64,000 bases of DNA from Streptomyces sp. Je 1-369 (GTDB lineage Bacteria; Actinomycetota; Actinomycetes; Streptomycetales; Streptomycetaceae). The translations under genes and the position numbers were made by a program. The DNA lies in NCBI RefSeq assembly GCF_026810505.1, contig NZ_CP101750.1, positions 7,118,515 through 7,182,514 on the forward strand, in the 5' to 3' direction. Positions 33,441-42,456 of this stretch are shown in pieces; position 1 is the first letter of the stretch; the number at the start of each line of letters is the position of its first letter. The notes below the pieces were generated by a model, which was not told the origin of the DNA, did no database searches, and was given only the letters and a program-made list of their open reading frames with translations.

Positions 33441-34391
33441 CTACTTCCCGCACACCGTCGCGGAGTTGACCGAGCCGCCCGCGTTCTCGTCGTCCGTGCC
33501 GAGCAGGGCCTTCCCGCCGGAGTCCGGCACGCACTCGACCGCCTCGATCTTGACGCCCTCGAACTTGCGCACCACGTCGGGAGACTTGGCGACGGACAGC
33601 CGCACCTTTCCGGTGCGGCTCACGGAGAGGTTGCCCGCGTTCAGGACCGCGGAGTCGAAGGGGCCGTCGTCGCCCGCGTCGGACGCCGAGCTGATCACGA
33701 GGCGGCCCGACGGTGTGACGGAGATGTCCGAGGCGTGCCGGACGTCGCCGACCGGGTAGGGCGCGCGGAGGCGGGCCGTGGTGACCGGGCCGAAGTCGGC
33801 CTCGCCGTACTTGTTGAAGGAGAACGGCGCGGCGCGCAGCGTCGCCGGACGCTTCTTGCCCGCGCCCCGGTCCGCCCAGACCGCCGCCATCTTTCCGTGC
33901 CGTGAGGTCAGCGCGAAGCTCTCGTAGTCGTCGCCGTCGGCGATCGCGGGGAGCGGTGAGGTGTCCAGGACCTGGATCTCGTGGCCGGTGACCTTCACGT
34001 GGTAGACGAGGCCGCGGCTGGCCAGGGCCACGTATTCGCCGCGGAGGCCGGGTACCGCCTCGATCGCCTCCAGGTCGATGGGCTCCGGGGTGCCCGCCCA
34101 GGTGAGTGCTTCGGTGCGGGTCACCGTGGAGCGGTCGGCGCCGGGGCGGTACGTCAGTCGCGCGACGCGGTTCTCGCCGGGCTTCTTGTTGTCGCGTACG
34201 ACGACGGCGTCCGTCCCTCCGTGCCGCTGGGCCTCACCGGTGACGGCGAGCCCGCTGATGCCGGACGTGATGTCGTCGCCGATCCTCTGCCAGCCGCCGT
34301 TCGGGGTGTGCGCGGCGGACGCCGTGAGGCCGCCCGCGGACAGGAGGGCGGCTGTCGCGGTCAGCACGGTCGTGGTCGTACGGAGGAACAT
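33441..34391 (-). CDS. Secreted protein of unknown function, beta-propeller-like
   Basis: 316 residues with a Sec signal peptide (MFLRTTTTVLTATAALL..., cleavage after ASA near 26). The mature part has repeated short strands with Gly/Asp turns (for example IDLEAIEAVPG, DDYESFALTSRHGKMAAVW), as in propeller-type extracellular esterase-like or phytase-like proteins, but no catalytic motif is clear. Its stop lies 19 bases before the NTF2-like gene, so the two may be cotranscribed. Function not recognised. Confidence 0.7.
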   Translation of the reverse strand: MFLRTTTTVLTATAALLSAGGLTASAAHTPNGGWQRIGDDITSGISGLAVTGEAQRHGGTDAVVVRDNKKPGENRVARLTYRPGADRSTVTRTEALTWAGTPEPIDLEAIEAVPGLRGEYVALASRGLVYHVKVTGHEIQVLDTSPLPAIADGDDYESFALTSRHGKMAAVWADRGAGKKRPATLRAAPFSFNKYGEADFGPVTTARLRAPYPVGDVRHASDISVTPSGRLVISSASDAGDDGPFDSAVLNAGNLSVSRTGKVRLSVAKSPDVVRKFEGVKIEAVECVPDSGGKALLGTDDENAGGSVNSATVCGK

Positions 34392-34555
34392 GGGGATCTC
34401 TCACCTCGGTGCAGGTTGAACGCAGATCAAGTGCGGGGACGGCCGTGTTGACGCGCGTAGACGGGGAGTTGGCCGGGACCGTACCCAGTTCAACCGCTGA
34501 GAGGCAAGAGGGAGCGCAGTCGCGCGGGACGCCGTGGGCGTCCCGCGCGTCCGGC

Positions 34556-35440
34556 CTATCCGATGTGGTACGGATCGCCGTAGACCTTCCAGTCCAGCGG
34601 CGGGTCCAGGTTGAGGTTCCGCTTCTTCAGGAAGACGCGCTGTGCCGTGTCCACCCGGCTGGTGTCCTCGTGGGCCGCCTCCTGCTTCATCGCCCAGACG
34701 CGCGCGTCGAGGAAGGCGTTCAGGTACGTCACCTCGTCACCGCCCTGGGTCGGGGGCTTGGCGGAGCGCAGCGCGCGCTTGCGGATGTTGCGGAAGCTGG
34801 TGGAGTCGCCGCCGTCACCGTGCATGACGATGGCGTCGTAGTAACAGAACTGGCCGAGCGTGCCGACGCCGTCCGCCTTGCCCTGCTTGACGGAGGGGTT
34901 GAAGTAGACCCGGTCGCGCTCGTCGTTCTGCGCCTTGCGGAACTCCGCGTCCGTGTCGGCGGCCCGCTCCCAGTCGCGCACGAACGTCGGGTCGAGCCCT
35001 TCGTGCGAGTCGGTGCCGTCGACCCTGCGCAGCGCGGGCAGGTACTTGGCGAGGACGTTGCCCGGCTTGCGCCGCGTGTAGAGCTCGACGAGGTCGAGCA
35101 TGTCGCCGGTGCCCGAGCAGAAGCCGATGATGCCCGCGGTGTAGCCGCGGCCGTCGTCGATGTCCTCGCAGTACCGGTACTGCTTCTTCCATTCGAGCGA
35201 CGAGTTCTCCGCGCTGCAGACGATCTGCATCGCGATCTCCTTCTTCGCCGGGTCGTCGAGCCCGCCGGCCGTGATGAAGGAGGAGAACGGGGTCGCCGCG
35301 CTCGCCGACTGCGTGGCGAGGAGCGGACCCGCCACGGCCGCCGCGCCGATGACGGCGAGCAGGGTGCGACGAGAGGGGGCGGTGGCGGGAGCGGCGTCGG
35401 TGGTGCGGGTGGTGCGCGGGTCTATGTGGGGGGTTTCCAC
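34556..35440 (-). CDS. csn: Chitosanase, glycoside hydrolase family 46
   Basis: Secreted endo-chitosanase that cuts beta-1,4 glucosamine chains. 294 residues, with a twin-arginine signal (SRRTLLAVIG, residues 23-32) and cleavage after ASA near 48. E78 in CSAENSSLEW and D96 in CEDIDDGRGYTAG have the spacing of the catalytic pair E22/D40 of the Streptomyces N174 enzyme. GTG 35440 follows GGAGG. A palindrome 41 bases upstream looks like the operator of a CsnR-type repressor. It is the only gene of its transcript and is divergent from the DUF4360 gene. Confidence 0.94.
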   Translation of the reverse strand: METPHIDPRTTRTTDAAPATAPSRRTLLAVIGAAAVAGPLLATQSASAATPFSSFITAGGLDDPAKKEIAMQIVCSAENSSLEWKKQYRYCEDIDDGRGYTAGIIGFCSGTGDMLDLVELYTRRKPGNVLAKYLPALRRVDGTDSHEGLDPTFVRDWERAADTDAEFRKAQNDERDRVYFNPSVKQGKADGVGTLGQFCYYDAIVMHGDGGDSTSFRNIRKRALRSAKPPTQGGDEVTYLNAFLDARVWAMKQEAAHEDTSRVDTAQRVFLKKRNLNLDPPLDWKVYGDPYHIG

Positions 35441-35480
35441 GAGGGCCTCCAGATGGGGGAGTTCACATGCCGCGTACTGT

Positions 35481-35495
35481 TAGGAAGGTTTCCTA
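35481..35495. promoter_or_regulatory. Palindrome upstream of chitosanase, CsnR-type operator
   Basis: TAGGAA-GGT-TTCCTA is a perfect inverted repeat 41-55 bases before the csn start. It resembles the palindrome bound by the ROK repressor CsnR in front of chitosanase genes of other streptomycetes. The repressor gene is not in this window. Confidence 0.65.
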
Positions 35496-35677
35496 CCAGA
35501 GATCTGGAGTGACGTATACCCGTCAAGACACGTTGAGTCGGGGATTCCGAATGGCCGGACATCGCTCTGTGCGCCGGGCTCATTGGTCCATACGATCCCC
35601 TCGCTCACGCAATCCGCTCCAGGCACCCGCACCACGTTCCAGGCACACAGGCACTTCTCCAACCCCCCTCCTCAGCA

Positions 35678-36340
35678 ATGGAACGGAGAACCATGGCCGG
35701 TGCACTGCTGCTGAGCGGCGCCGTCGCGGCGCTGTTCGGCTCGACGCTCCCCGCGCACGACCCGACGACGATCCTCGACCCGCCCCCCGACAAGATCGTG
35801 ATCGAGGTCGCCACGGTGAACGGGTCCGGCTGCCCCCTGGGCACCGCGGCCGTCGCCGTCTCCCAGGACAACACGGCCTTCACCGTGACCTACAGCGACT
35901 ACCTCGCCAAGGCGGGCGGCGGCGCGGACCCCACCGCGTTCCGTCGCAACTGCCAGCTCAGCCTGATCGTGCACGTTCCCTCGGGCTTCACGTATGCGAT
36001 CGCCAGCGCGGACTACCGCGGCTACGCGGCGCTCCAGGCCGGTGCCAAGGGCACGGAGAAGGCGTCGTACTACTTCCAGGGCTCGCCCCAGACGGCCTCG
36101 ATCAGCCATGAGTTCAAGGGCGCGTACAACGACAACTGGCAGGCCACCGACACGACGGACTGGGCCCAGCTCGTGTGGGCACCGTGCGGCGTGAAGCGGA
36201 ACTTCAACATCAACACGGAGCTGCGGGTCGACCTGGGGACGTCCGATCCCGCGAAGTCGAGCTTCATGACGATGGACTCGACGGATGGCGACATCAGCAC
36301 GATCTATCACGTCGCGTGGAAGGAGTGCCCCCGCGCGTGA
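35678..36340 (+). CDS. Secreted DUF4360-family protein
   Basis: 220 residues. A hydrophobic signal region (about residues 7-26) precedes a mature part with strands and four cysteines (GSGCPLG, RRNCQLS, APCGVKR, WKECPRA) that probably form two disulfides; this pattern fits DUF4360, a group of secreted proteins of unknown role in actinobacteria and fungi. ATG 35678 gives the signal peptide a positive n-region (ERR); ATG 35693 has the better ribosome-binding site (GGAG), so the start is uncertain. Divergent from chitosanase. Confidence 0.8.
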   Translation: MERRTMAGALLLSGAVAALFGSTLPAHDPTTILDPPPDKIVIEVATVNGSGCPLGTAAVAVSQDNTAFTVTYSDYLAKAGGGADPTAFRRNCQLSLIVHVPSGFTYAIASADYRGYAALQAGAKGTEKASYYFQGSPQTASISHEFKGAYNDNWQATDTTDWAQLVWAPCGVKRNFNINTELRVDLGTSDPAKSSFMTMDSTDGDISTIYHVAWKECPRA

Positions 36341-36467
36341 GTCTGGTGGCGCCCCCCGTTCCGGGTTGGTCCGGGGGGCGCCGCTGTTTCTTGCGGGCGG
36401 CGGGCGGCGGGCGGCGGGGTGCGGGCTGCGGGTGTTCCGTGGCTGATCGCGCGGTTCCCCGCGCCCC

Positions 36468-38675
36468 TCAAGGGGCGCTCAGGTGGGCCTGGACCCGTTT
36501 CGCCACGTCGTAGGTGGTGCCCTTCGGGCGGGTCGCCAGCTTGCCCGGGGCCTTGATCCAGGCCTCTTCCATCGCGAACCAGTCGATCTTCTCGGGGGCG
36601 CGGCTCTCCGTCAGGGCCGACCTGAGCTCCTTGAAGTAGCGCTCCCATCGCAGGCGGTACAGGCCGCCCACCAGGCCCGCCCACTCGCGGTTCGCGTAGT
36701 CGCGCAGGCCGGCGTCGGCGCCGGAGCGCGTGCCCCAGACCGTGAGCAGGGAGAGCTGGTCGTAGGCGAGCCGGTCCCGTTCCTCCGCATCGGCGCCCCA
36801 CGCGCGGGCGTCCGCGACCCAACGCCCCAGCAGGTGACGGGAGTCGGTGGAGACCAGCCGTTCGAGCAGGTCCATCAAGGTGAGCCACTCGCGGGTGAGG
36901 CGGTCGAAGCGGGCGGCGTCCCCGGCGCCGTACGCCTCCTTGATGCGCGGCAGCAGGACGCGGCTGCGGTTGGAGAGGGCCTGCCGGGCGATGTCGAGCA
37001 GGTCGCGACGGTACGCGGACGAGTTCCGCAACCCGGCTCGCACCGAAAGGAGTTCGCCGAGCGCGGGCTCGAAGTCCGCCGCGTCGTACCGCAGCTTCTT
37101 CGGTGACCAGGCCGCCGCCGACTTCGCGGCGAGGTCGGGCCGGGCCCCGAACAGGCCGTCCGCGCCCTCGGCCCACTCGTCGGCGCGGGTCGTTCCGTAG
37201 GCCGTGCGGCGCAGGGTGTCCCAGGCGGCTTCGGCGTGCGGGTCGGCGGCGCCGTAGCGGGACGTCGACCACTCCCGGAACCAGGCCTCGAGGTCCAGAT
37301 CGCCGGTCCGCCAAGCCAGTTCCGAGAAGAGCTCGAAGGCGGCCGGGTTGTTGTCGGCCGCCTCCGGCATGAGGGAGATCCCGGCGAGCGTGCTGCCCTT
37401 CTTCGTGCGCCACTTGTCGTACAGGGCCGCCCAGTCGGGGGTGTTGGCGCCGAGCGTCGTGTGGCCGCCGAAGTTCCAGATGGAGCCGAAGGTGTAGGGC
37501 GTCGAGCCCCAGTCGGACTCGCGGTCGGTGATGTGCGGGAAGCGGTCGGAGAGGCCGTCGACGACGAGCATCCGCTCCTTGTCGACGGCGTCGGTGATCG
37601 CCTTCGGCGGATTGTGCTGCCAGCCGAGGATCACCCAGGTGGCGTCCGGGTGGGCGGCTCGCAACGCCTTCTCGACGCCCTTCGCCGCGTCGCCGACGGG
37701 GACGTCGCCGGGTTTGCCGCCCTCGTGGAGGAGGTCCATCTTGTACATCGTGGTCGGGCCGTACAGCTCGTCCTGCGCGCGGTAGAACGCGGCGGCTACG
37801 CGCGCGAAATGGCCGGTGCGCGGATCCAGCCAGTCCGGCCGCGCGAAGCCGACCCAGTCGCCCTGCGGAACGGTCCTCGCGCCCGGGTTCTTCTTCTCGA
37901 AGCCGGGCGGCACGGTCCCGAACCAGCCCGGCAGGACCGGCGTCATGCCGAGGTCGCGCAGCCGGTCGCAGATGCGTCGGCCCAGGCGGGCGCGGGCGTC
38001 GAGCAGCTGCCGGGAGACCGGGTGCGGGAACGACGACATGTTCTGCAGGAGCCACCAGGGCTGGTGGGCGGGGCCGGGTATCCAGGCCCGCAGTTCGGCG
38101 TCCGTGTACCCGAACTCCTGGAAGGCGCGGTGGTGGACGGCGTCCGCGCCCGCGTACACGAGGACTTCGTTGTAGCCGTGGAGGGCGAGCACGTCGATCT
38201 CGTGCTCCCAGTAACTCCAGTCGTAATACGCCCCGGTGTACCCGTCGTTGGTGTCGTTGAGGACGAAGCGGTGCGGGGTGTTGGCCGTTCCGGTGAGGGG
38301 TGCGGTGGGTGCTGGGAGCCGGGTCGGGAGGTGGTCGGTGCGGCTGCCCGCCCAGGTGATGTTCGCGTGCGTGACGTGTTTCAAGTAGCGGCGCAGGCCC
38401 GTGAGTTGGGTGGCGGGGGTGGTGCCGGTGACGGTGATGCGGCCGGGGCGTCCGGTGACGCGGAAGGAGTCCTCTCCGTCGTCCTTCCTCGGTGTGGTTC
38501 TGAACTCGATCTGGTCCCGGTGGCGGGGGAGCAGGCGCCGGGCGGCCTCGGCGGCTGCGCCGGACGCGGCGGTGTGGGTGGTGACGCCGTCGGCTGACGC
38601 GCCGGAACAGGCAGCGGCGGCGACACCGGCGGTCCCGGCGAGGCCGGTGAGGAAGGTGCGGCGGGGGAGGGGCAT
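36468..38675 (-). CDS. Alpha-N-acetylglucosaminidase, glycoside hydrolase family 89
   Basis: Exo-enzyme releasing terminal alpha-N-acetylglucosamine from glycans. 735 residues. The N-terminus is PRRTFLTGLAGTAG with a twin-arginine pair and a lipobox-like AAAC near residue 21, so it is probably a Tat-exported lipoprotein. The family's central region is clear: NDTNDGYTGAYYDWSYWEHEID, the NEVLVYAG and QPWWLLQNMSSF blocks, and the GSIWNFGGHTTLGA region. A helical C-terminal domain follows as in human NAGLU. It is divergent from a GH29 fucosidase, and both have CATCGGAT boxes upstream, suggesting joint use on host or fungal glycans. Confidence 0.92.
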   Translation of the reverse strand: MPLPRRTFLTGLAGTAGVAAAACSGASADGVTTHTAASGAAAEAARRLLPRHRDQIEFRTTPRKDDGEDSFRVTGRPGRITVTGTTPATQLTGLRRYLKHVTHANITWAGSRTDHLPTRLPAPTAPLTGTANTPHRFVLNDTNDGYTGAYYDWSYWEHEIDVLALHGYNEVLVYAGADAVHHRAFQEFGYTDAELRAWIPGPAHQPWWLLQNMSSFPHPVSRQLLDARARLGRRICDRLRDLGMTPVLPGWFGTVPPGFEKKNPGARTVPQGDWVGFARPDWLDPRTGHFARVAAAFYRAQDELYGPTTMYKMDLLHEGGKPGDVPVGDAAKGVEKALRAAHPDATWVILGWQHNPPKAITDAVDKERMLVVDGLSDRFPHITDRESDWGSTPYTFGSIWNFGGHTTLGANTPDWAALYDKWRTKKGSTLAGISLMPEAADNNPAAFELFSELAWRTGDLDLEAWFREWSTSRYGAADPHAEAAWDTLRRTAYGTTRADEWAEGADGLFGARPDLAAKSAAAWSPKKLRYDAADFEPALGELLSVRAGLRNSSAYRRDLLDIARQALSNRSRVLLPRIKEAYGAGDAARFDRLTREWLTLMDLLERLVSTDSRHLLGRWVADARAWGADAEERDRLAYDQLSLLTVWGTRSGADAGLRDYANREWAGLVGGLYRLRWERYFKELRSALTESRAPEKIDWFAMEEAWIKAPGKLATRPKGTTYDVAKRVQAHLSAP

Positions 38676-38770
38676 GCGGGCTCCGTCGGTCGGCTGGGGA
38701 GGCGTACCGGAGGTCTCTTCCCCCGTAGGCACCCCGCTTCTAACCGTCGCCAGGATGAAGAACAGACATT

Positions 38771-38859
38771 CATCGGATCGATGTGTCAGCATGCCGCCAA
38801 ATGAGCGTCGCCCGCAGCCAGTTGGAACCATTGACATCGGATGTATTCGTCCCTACGTT
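38771..38859. promoter_or_regulatory. Divergent control region of the GH89 and GH29 genes
   Basis: CATCG-GAT-CGATG (38771-38783) is a perfect inverted repeat; CATCGGAT recurs at 38835-38842 inside the GH29 promoter, TTGACA (38831-38836), 17 bases, TACGTT (38854-38859). The shared octamer suggests one regulator for both genes. Confidence 0.6.
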
Positions 38860-38884
38860 CCCGTGCGACCCCCAACCCAGGGAA

Positions 38885-38929
38885 CCGGAACAACCGGAAC
38901 AACCGGAACAACCGGAACAACCGGAACAA
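38885..38929 (+). repeat. Five perfect 9-base repeats in the GH29 leader
   Basis: CCGGAACAA is repeated five times without a mismatch just downstream of the promoter and 16 bases before the start codon. It would be in the 5' untranslated part of the mRNA. Confidence 0.95.
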
Positions 38930-38945
38930 CACCGGGAGCCGCCCC

Positions 38946-40775
38946 ATGCGCCGCAGAGCCACTGGTCTCGCCCTGTTCCTCGCCGCCGCCCTCGCGGGCA
39001 CGGCCGTCCCGGCCGCGACGGCCGTGACCGACGCCGCCCCGAAGCCTTCGAAGATCGCGGGCCCCGGCACCGACCACGCCGCCGACGACCCCTTCACCGC
39101 CGACCGCACGAACTGGTTCCGTCAGGACCGCTTCGGCATGTTCATCCACTTCGGCGCGTACTCGAACCTGGAGGGCGAGTACAGGCGCCCCGACGGCAGC
39201 ACCTGCCGCAACGCGGAGTGGATCAAGCGGGAGTGTGACATCCCGATGGAGGAGTACGAGCAGCAGGCGCAGAACTTCAACCCGGCGGACTTCGACGCGA
39301 AGGCGGTCGTCAAGGCGGCCAAGGACGCCGGGATGCGCTACATCGTCATCACGTCCAAGCACCACGAGGGCTACGCGATGTGGCCGACGAAGGTCAACGA
39401 CTGGAACCTGCGCGACCACTCCTCCTTCGACAAGAACCGCGACATCCTCGCCGAGCTGAAGACGGCGTCCGACGACGCGGGCATCAAGCTCGGCTTCTAC
39501 TACTCGATCTGGGACTGGCACGACAAGGACTTCCCGGATCCGGCGACGTTCCCGAAGTACGAGAAGCGCATGTACGCGCAGCTCAAGGAGCTCGTCGACA
39601 CGTACGACCCGGCGCTGCTCTGGTTCGACGGCGAGTGGGACACCGACAAGCCGCACAACCCCTGGACGGCGAGGGACGGCGAGAAACTGGAGTCCTACCT
39701 CCGCGGGCTCGACCCCGACCTCGTCATCAACAACCGCGTCGGAAAGCGCCGCGTCGTCGACGGCGACTACGGAACCCCCGAGCAGGAGATCCCCGGCGCA
39801 CCCGTCGACGGCCAGCTGTGGGAGTCGTGCATGACCCTCAACGACCACTGGGGGTACGCGCGTCACGACGAGAACTGGAAGTCGGCACAGACCCTGACCC
39901 GCAACCTCCTCGCCACGACGTCCCGCAGCGGCAACTACCTCCTCAACGTCGGCCCGGATGCCCGGGGCCGCGTCCCGCAACCGTCCGTCGACCGCCTCCG
40001 GCAGATGGGCGACTGGCTGCGCACGGCGGGCCAGGGTGAAGCGGTCCACGGCGCACGCTACGGCGGCCTGGTCGAGGAACCGGCCTGGGGCCACGTGAGC
40101 CGCAAGGGCGACAAGCTGTACGCGGCGGTCACGCGGTGGCCCGCGGCGGGCGGTTCCCTGCACCTCAAGGCACGCACGGCGAACCTCCAAGTGAAGTCGG
40201 CGCGGGTCCTCGGCAGCGACCAGAAGGTGACGGTCACCCGGTCGGGCGACGGCTACGACATCGCCCCGTCGGGCGCCGCCACGAACGACACTGCGACGGT
40301 CGTCGAACTGCGGGTCGACCCCGGTCCGACGGCACGCCACGGCCGCGGCAAGGGCCTCAAGCAGGAGATCTTCGACAACGAGAACCTCGAAGGCCCCCCG
40401 AGGATCACCCGCACCGACGCCACCCTCAATCACGCCTGGAAGTACACCGGCTCCCCGGCCGCGTCGATCCCCGCGGACCGGTTCAGTGTCCGCTGGACGG
40501 GATCGGTCGAGCCGCGCCGCTCGGAGACGTACACGCTCACGACCGTCTCCGACGACATGGCCCGCGTCCGGATCGACGGCAAGCTGGTCATCGACTCGTG
40601 GACGCCGCACGAGCCGAAGCTCGACAAGGCGGAGGTGCGGCTGACCGCCGGGAAGCGGCACTCGATCAAGGTCGAGTACGCGGAGCGGACGGGCGAGGCG
40701 CACCTGAAGCTGCTGTGGTCGAGCCCGGGCCAGGAACAGCAGGTCATCCCCCGGTCGCAGTTGTACGCCCGATGA
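38946..40775 (+). CDS. Secreted alpha-L-fucosidase (GH29) with C-terminal PA14 domain
   Basis: 609 residues: signal peptide MRRRATGLALFLAAALAG..., GH29 catalytic barrel at about 45-345, a beta-sandwich, then a PA14 carbohydrate-binding domain at about 475-605 (SVRWTGSVEPRRSETYTL ... VRIDGKLVIDSW). The fucosidase nucleophile is D228 in ALLWFDGEWD; KHHEGYAMW is the family block that binds the sugar. Inverting of the order of genes with GH89 at a shared control region points to degradation of a fucose- and GlcNAc-bearing glycan. ATG 38946 follows GGGAG; the upstream frame from 38841 would translate the 9-base repeats and is unlikely. Confidence 0.93.
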   Translation: MRRRATGLALFLAAALAGTAVPAATAVTDAAPKPSKIAGPGTDHAADDPFTADRTNWFRQDRFGMFIHFGAYSNLEGEYRRPDGSTCRNAEWIKRECDIPMEEYEQQAQNFNPADFDAKAVVKAAKDAGMRYIVITSKHHEGYAMWPTKVNDWNLRDHSSFDKNRDILAELKTASDDAGIKLGFYYSIWDWHDKDFPDPATFPKYEKRMYAQLKELVDTYDPALLWFDGEWDTDKPHNPWTARDGEKLESYLRGLDPDLVINNRVGKRRVVDGDYGTPEQEIPGAPVDGQLWESCMTLNDHWGYARHDENWKSAQTLTRNLLATTSRSGNYLLNVGPDARGRVPQPSVDRLRQMGDWLRTAGQGEAVHGARYGGLVEEPAWGHVSRKGDKLYAAVTRWPAAGGSLHLKARTANLQVKSARVLGSDQKVTVTRSGDGYDIAPSGAATNDTATVVELRVDPGPTARHGRGKGLKQEIFDNENLEGPPRITRTDATLNHAWKYTGSPAASIPADRFSVRWTGSVEPRRSETYTLTTVSDDMARVRIDGKLVIDSWTPHEPKLDKAEVRLTAGKRHSIKVEYAERTGEAHLKLLWSSPGQEQQVIPRSQLYAR

Positions 40776-40804
40776 CGTCTGCCCGGTGAGTTTGCGGTGA
40801 AACG

Positions 40805-40838
40805 GGCCTCAGGTCCCTGGGATCAGGGACTTGGGGCC
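40805..40838 (+). terminator. Terminator after the fucosidase gene
   Basis: 14-base stem with two G-U pairs (GGCCTCAGGTCCCT / AGGGACTTGGGGCC) and loop GGGATC, 30 bases after the stop. Confidence 0.8.
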
Positions 40839-40958
40839 ATGTTCGTGAGGACCATCAGCGGGCACTTTCCCTGACCTGGGTTGGCAATGTTGATCGACGG
40901 TTGACGATCGACGTCCGACCCGACGGACCCACGTGCCGACAGAGAGAGTGACTGACCA

Positions 40959-42434
40959 GTGAGCGCGCCCGAAGCCCCTGAAACACCGGCAGCGCCGGCT
41001 CCCGAAGCCGTGGCACGGCACCGGGCGCTCTTCCGGGCGATCCACCGCCGCAAGAACCCGCGCCTGCGCCAGACGGACATCACCGTCACCGAGGAGGCCC
41101 AGGTCAAGCGCGCGGTGAAGGCGACCGCGCTGGGCAACGCGATGGAGTGGTACGACTTCGGTGTCTACGCGTACCTCGCCGTCATCATCGGCAAGGAGTT
41201 CTTCCCGTCCGGGAACGACACCGCGCAGACCCTCTCCTCCCTGGCGACCTTCGCCGCGGCCTTCCTGGTGCGCCCCATCGGTGGCATGTTCTTCGGCCCG
41301 CTCGGCGACCGCGTGGGCCGCAAGAAGATCCTCGCGCTCACCATGATCATGATGTCGACGGCGACGCTGGCGATCGGTCTGATCCCGAGCTACGCGTCGA
41401 TCGGCGTCTGGGCGCCGATCCTCCTGGTCCTCTGCCGCATGGTGCAGGGGTTCTCGACGGGCGGGGAGTACGGGGGTGCCGCGACGTTCATCGCGGAGTA
41501 CGCGCCCGACAAGCGCCGCGGTTTCTGGGGCTCGTTCCTGGAGTTCGGCACGCTGATCGGCTACACGGTCGCGGCGGTCCTCGTCACCTCCCTCACCGTG
41601 GGGCTCAGTGACGACGCGATGCAGTCCTGGGGCTGGCGCATCCCGTTCCTGGTGGCGGCGCCGCTCGGCCTCATCGGCCTCTACCTGCGGCTGAAGCTCG
41701 ACGAGTCGCCCGCCTTCCAGAAGATGGCGGAGGCGGAGAGCGGACCGGCCGCCGAACGCGACAAGAAGTCCTTCAAGGACTCCTTCTTCGGCCAGTGGCG
41801 CGCGATGCTGCTGTGCATCGCGCTGGTCGCGGCGTTCAACGTCACCGACTACATGCTCCTCTCCTACATGCCGACGTACCTCACGCAGCTCGGCTTCGGT
41901 GAGACCGGCGGCCTGATGTCGATCGTCATCGTCATGCTGATCCTGATGGCGCTGATCAACTCCGTCGGCCGCCTCTCCGACCGCATCGGCCGCAAGCCGG
42001 TCCTGATGGCGGGCTCGGTGGGCTTCTTCGTCCTCGCCCTCCCCGCGTTCCTCCTCATCAAGCAGGGCGGAACGCTCGCGGTCTTCGCGGGCCTGCTGAT
42101 CCTCGGCCTGGCCCTGGTCTGCTACCTGGGCGTCATGTCCTCGTCCCTGCCCGCCCTCTTCCCGACGGACGTCCGCTACGGGTCGCTCTCCATCGGCTTC
42201 AACATCTCCGTCTCGCTCTTCGGCGGCACGACCCCGCTGGTGGTCGCCGCACTGATCGGCGCGACCGGCAACGATCTGATGCCCGCGTTCTACACGATGC
42301 TCGCCGGACTCGTCGGCATCATCGCGGTAGCCGCGATGAAGGAGACGGCCCGCAAGCCGCTGGAGGGCTCACCGCCTTCGGTGGCGACGGACGAGGAGGC
42401 GCGGGAGCTGGTGGAGGCGCAGCGGGTGTCCTGA
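40959..42434 (+). CDS. MHS-family (ProP/KgtP-like) MFS symporter
   Basis: Proton symporter of the metabolite:H+ branch of MFS, 491 residues with 12 membrane segments. The start of segment 1 is GNAMEWYDFGVYAYLA, a hallmark of this branch, followed by RPIGGMFFGPLGDRVGRKK (motif A) and GFSTGGEYGGAATFIAEYAP. The N-terminal 50 residues are a Pro/Ala tail plus a basic stretch. Likely substrates are osmolytes (proline, betaine) or dicarboxylates; not decidable. GTG 40959 lies behind GAGAGAG. Being next to glycosidases it could import a product, but the family rarely takes sugars. Confidence 0.9.
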   Translation: MSAPEAPETPAAPAPEAVARHRALFRAIHRRKNPRLRQTDITVTEEAQVKRAVKATALGNAMEWYDFGVYAYLAVIIGKEFFPSGNDTAQTLSSLATFAAAFLVRPIGGMFFGPLGDRVGRKKILALTMIMMSTATLAIGLIPSYASIGVWAPILLVLCRMVQGFSTGGEYGGAATFIAEYAPDKRRGFWGSFLEFGTLIGYTVAAVLVTSLTVGLSDDAMQSWGWRIPFLVAAPLGLIGLYLRLKLDESPAFQKMAEAESGPAAERDKKSFKDSFFGQWRAMLLCIALVAAFNVTDYMLLSYMPTYLTQLGFGETGGLMSIVIVMLILMALINSVGRLSDRIGRKPVLMAGSVGFFVLALPAFLLIKQGGTLAVFAGLLILGLALVCYLGVMSSSLPALFPTDVRYGSLSIGFNISVSLFGGTTPLVVAALIGATGNDLMPAFYTMLAGLVGIIAVAAMKETARKPLEGSPPSVATDEEARELVEAQRVS

Positions 42435-42456
42435 GGCAGGTGTCGCTCGTGAGGCG

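Noticed and set aside
36307..38055. 582-residue minus-strand frame in another frame of the GH89 gene
   Set aside because: Same strand but a different frame, Arg/Pro/Gly-rich, overlapping a well-supported GH89 protein.
38853..40703. 616-residue minus-strand frame across the fucosidase gene
   Set aside because: Shadow of the GH29 gene, which has clear signal peptide and catalytic motifs on the other strand.
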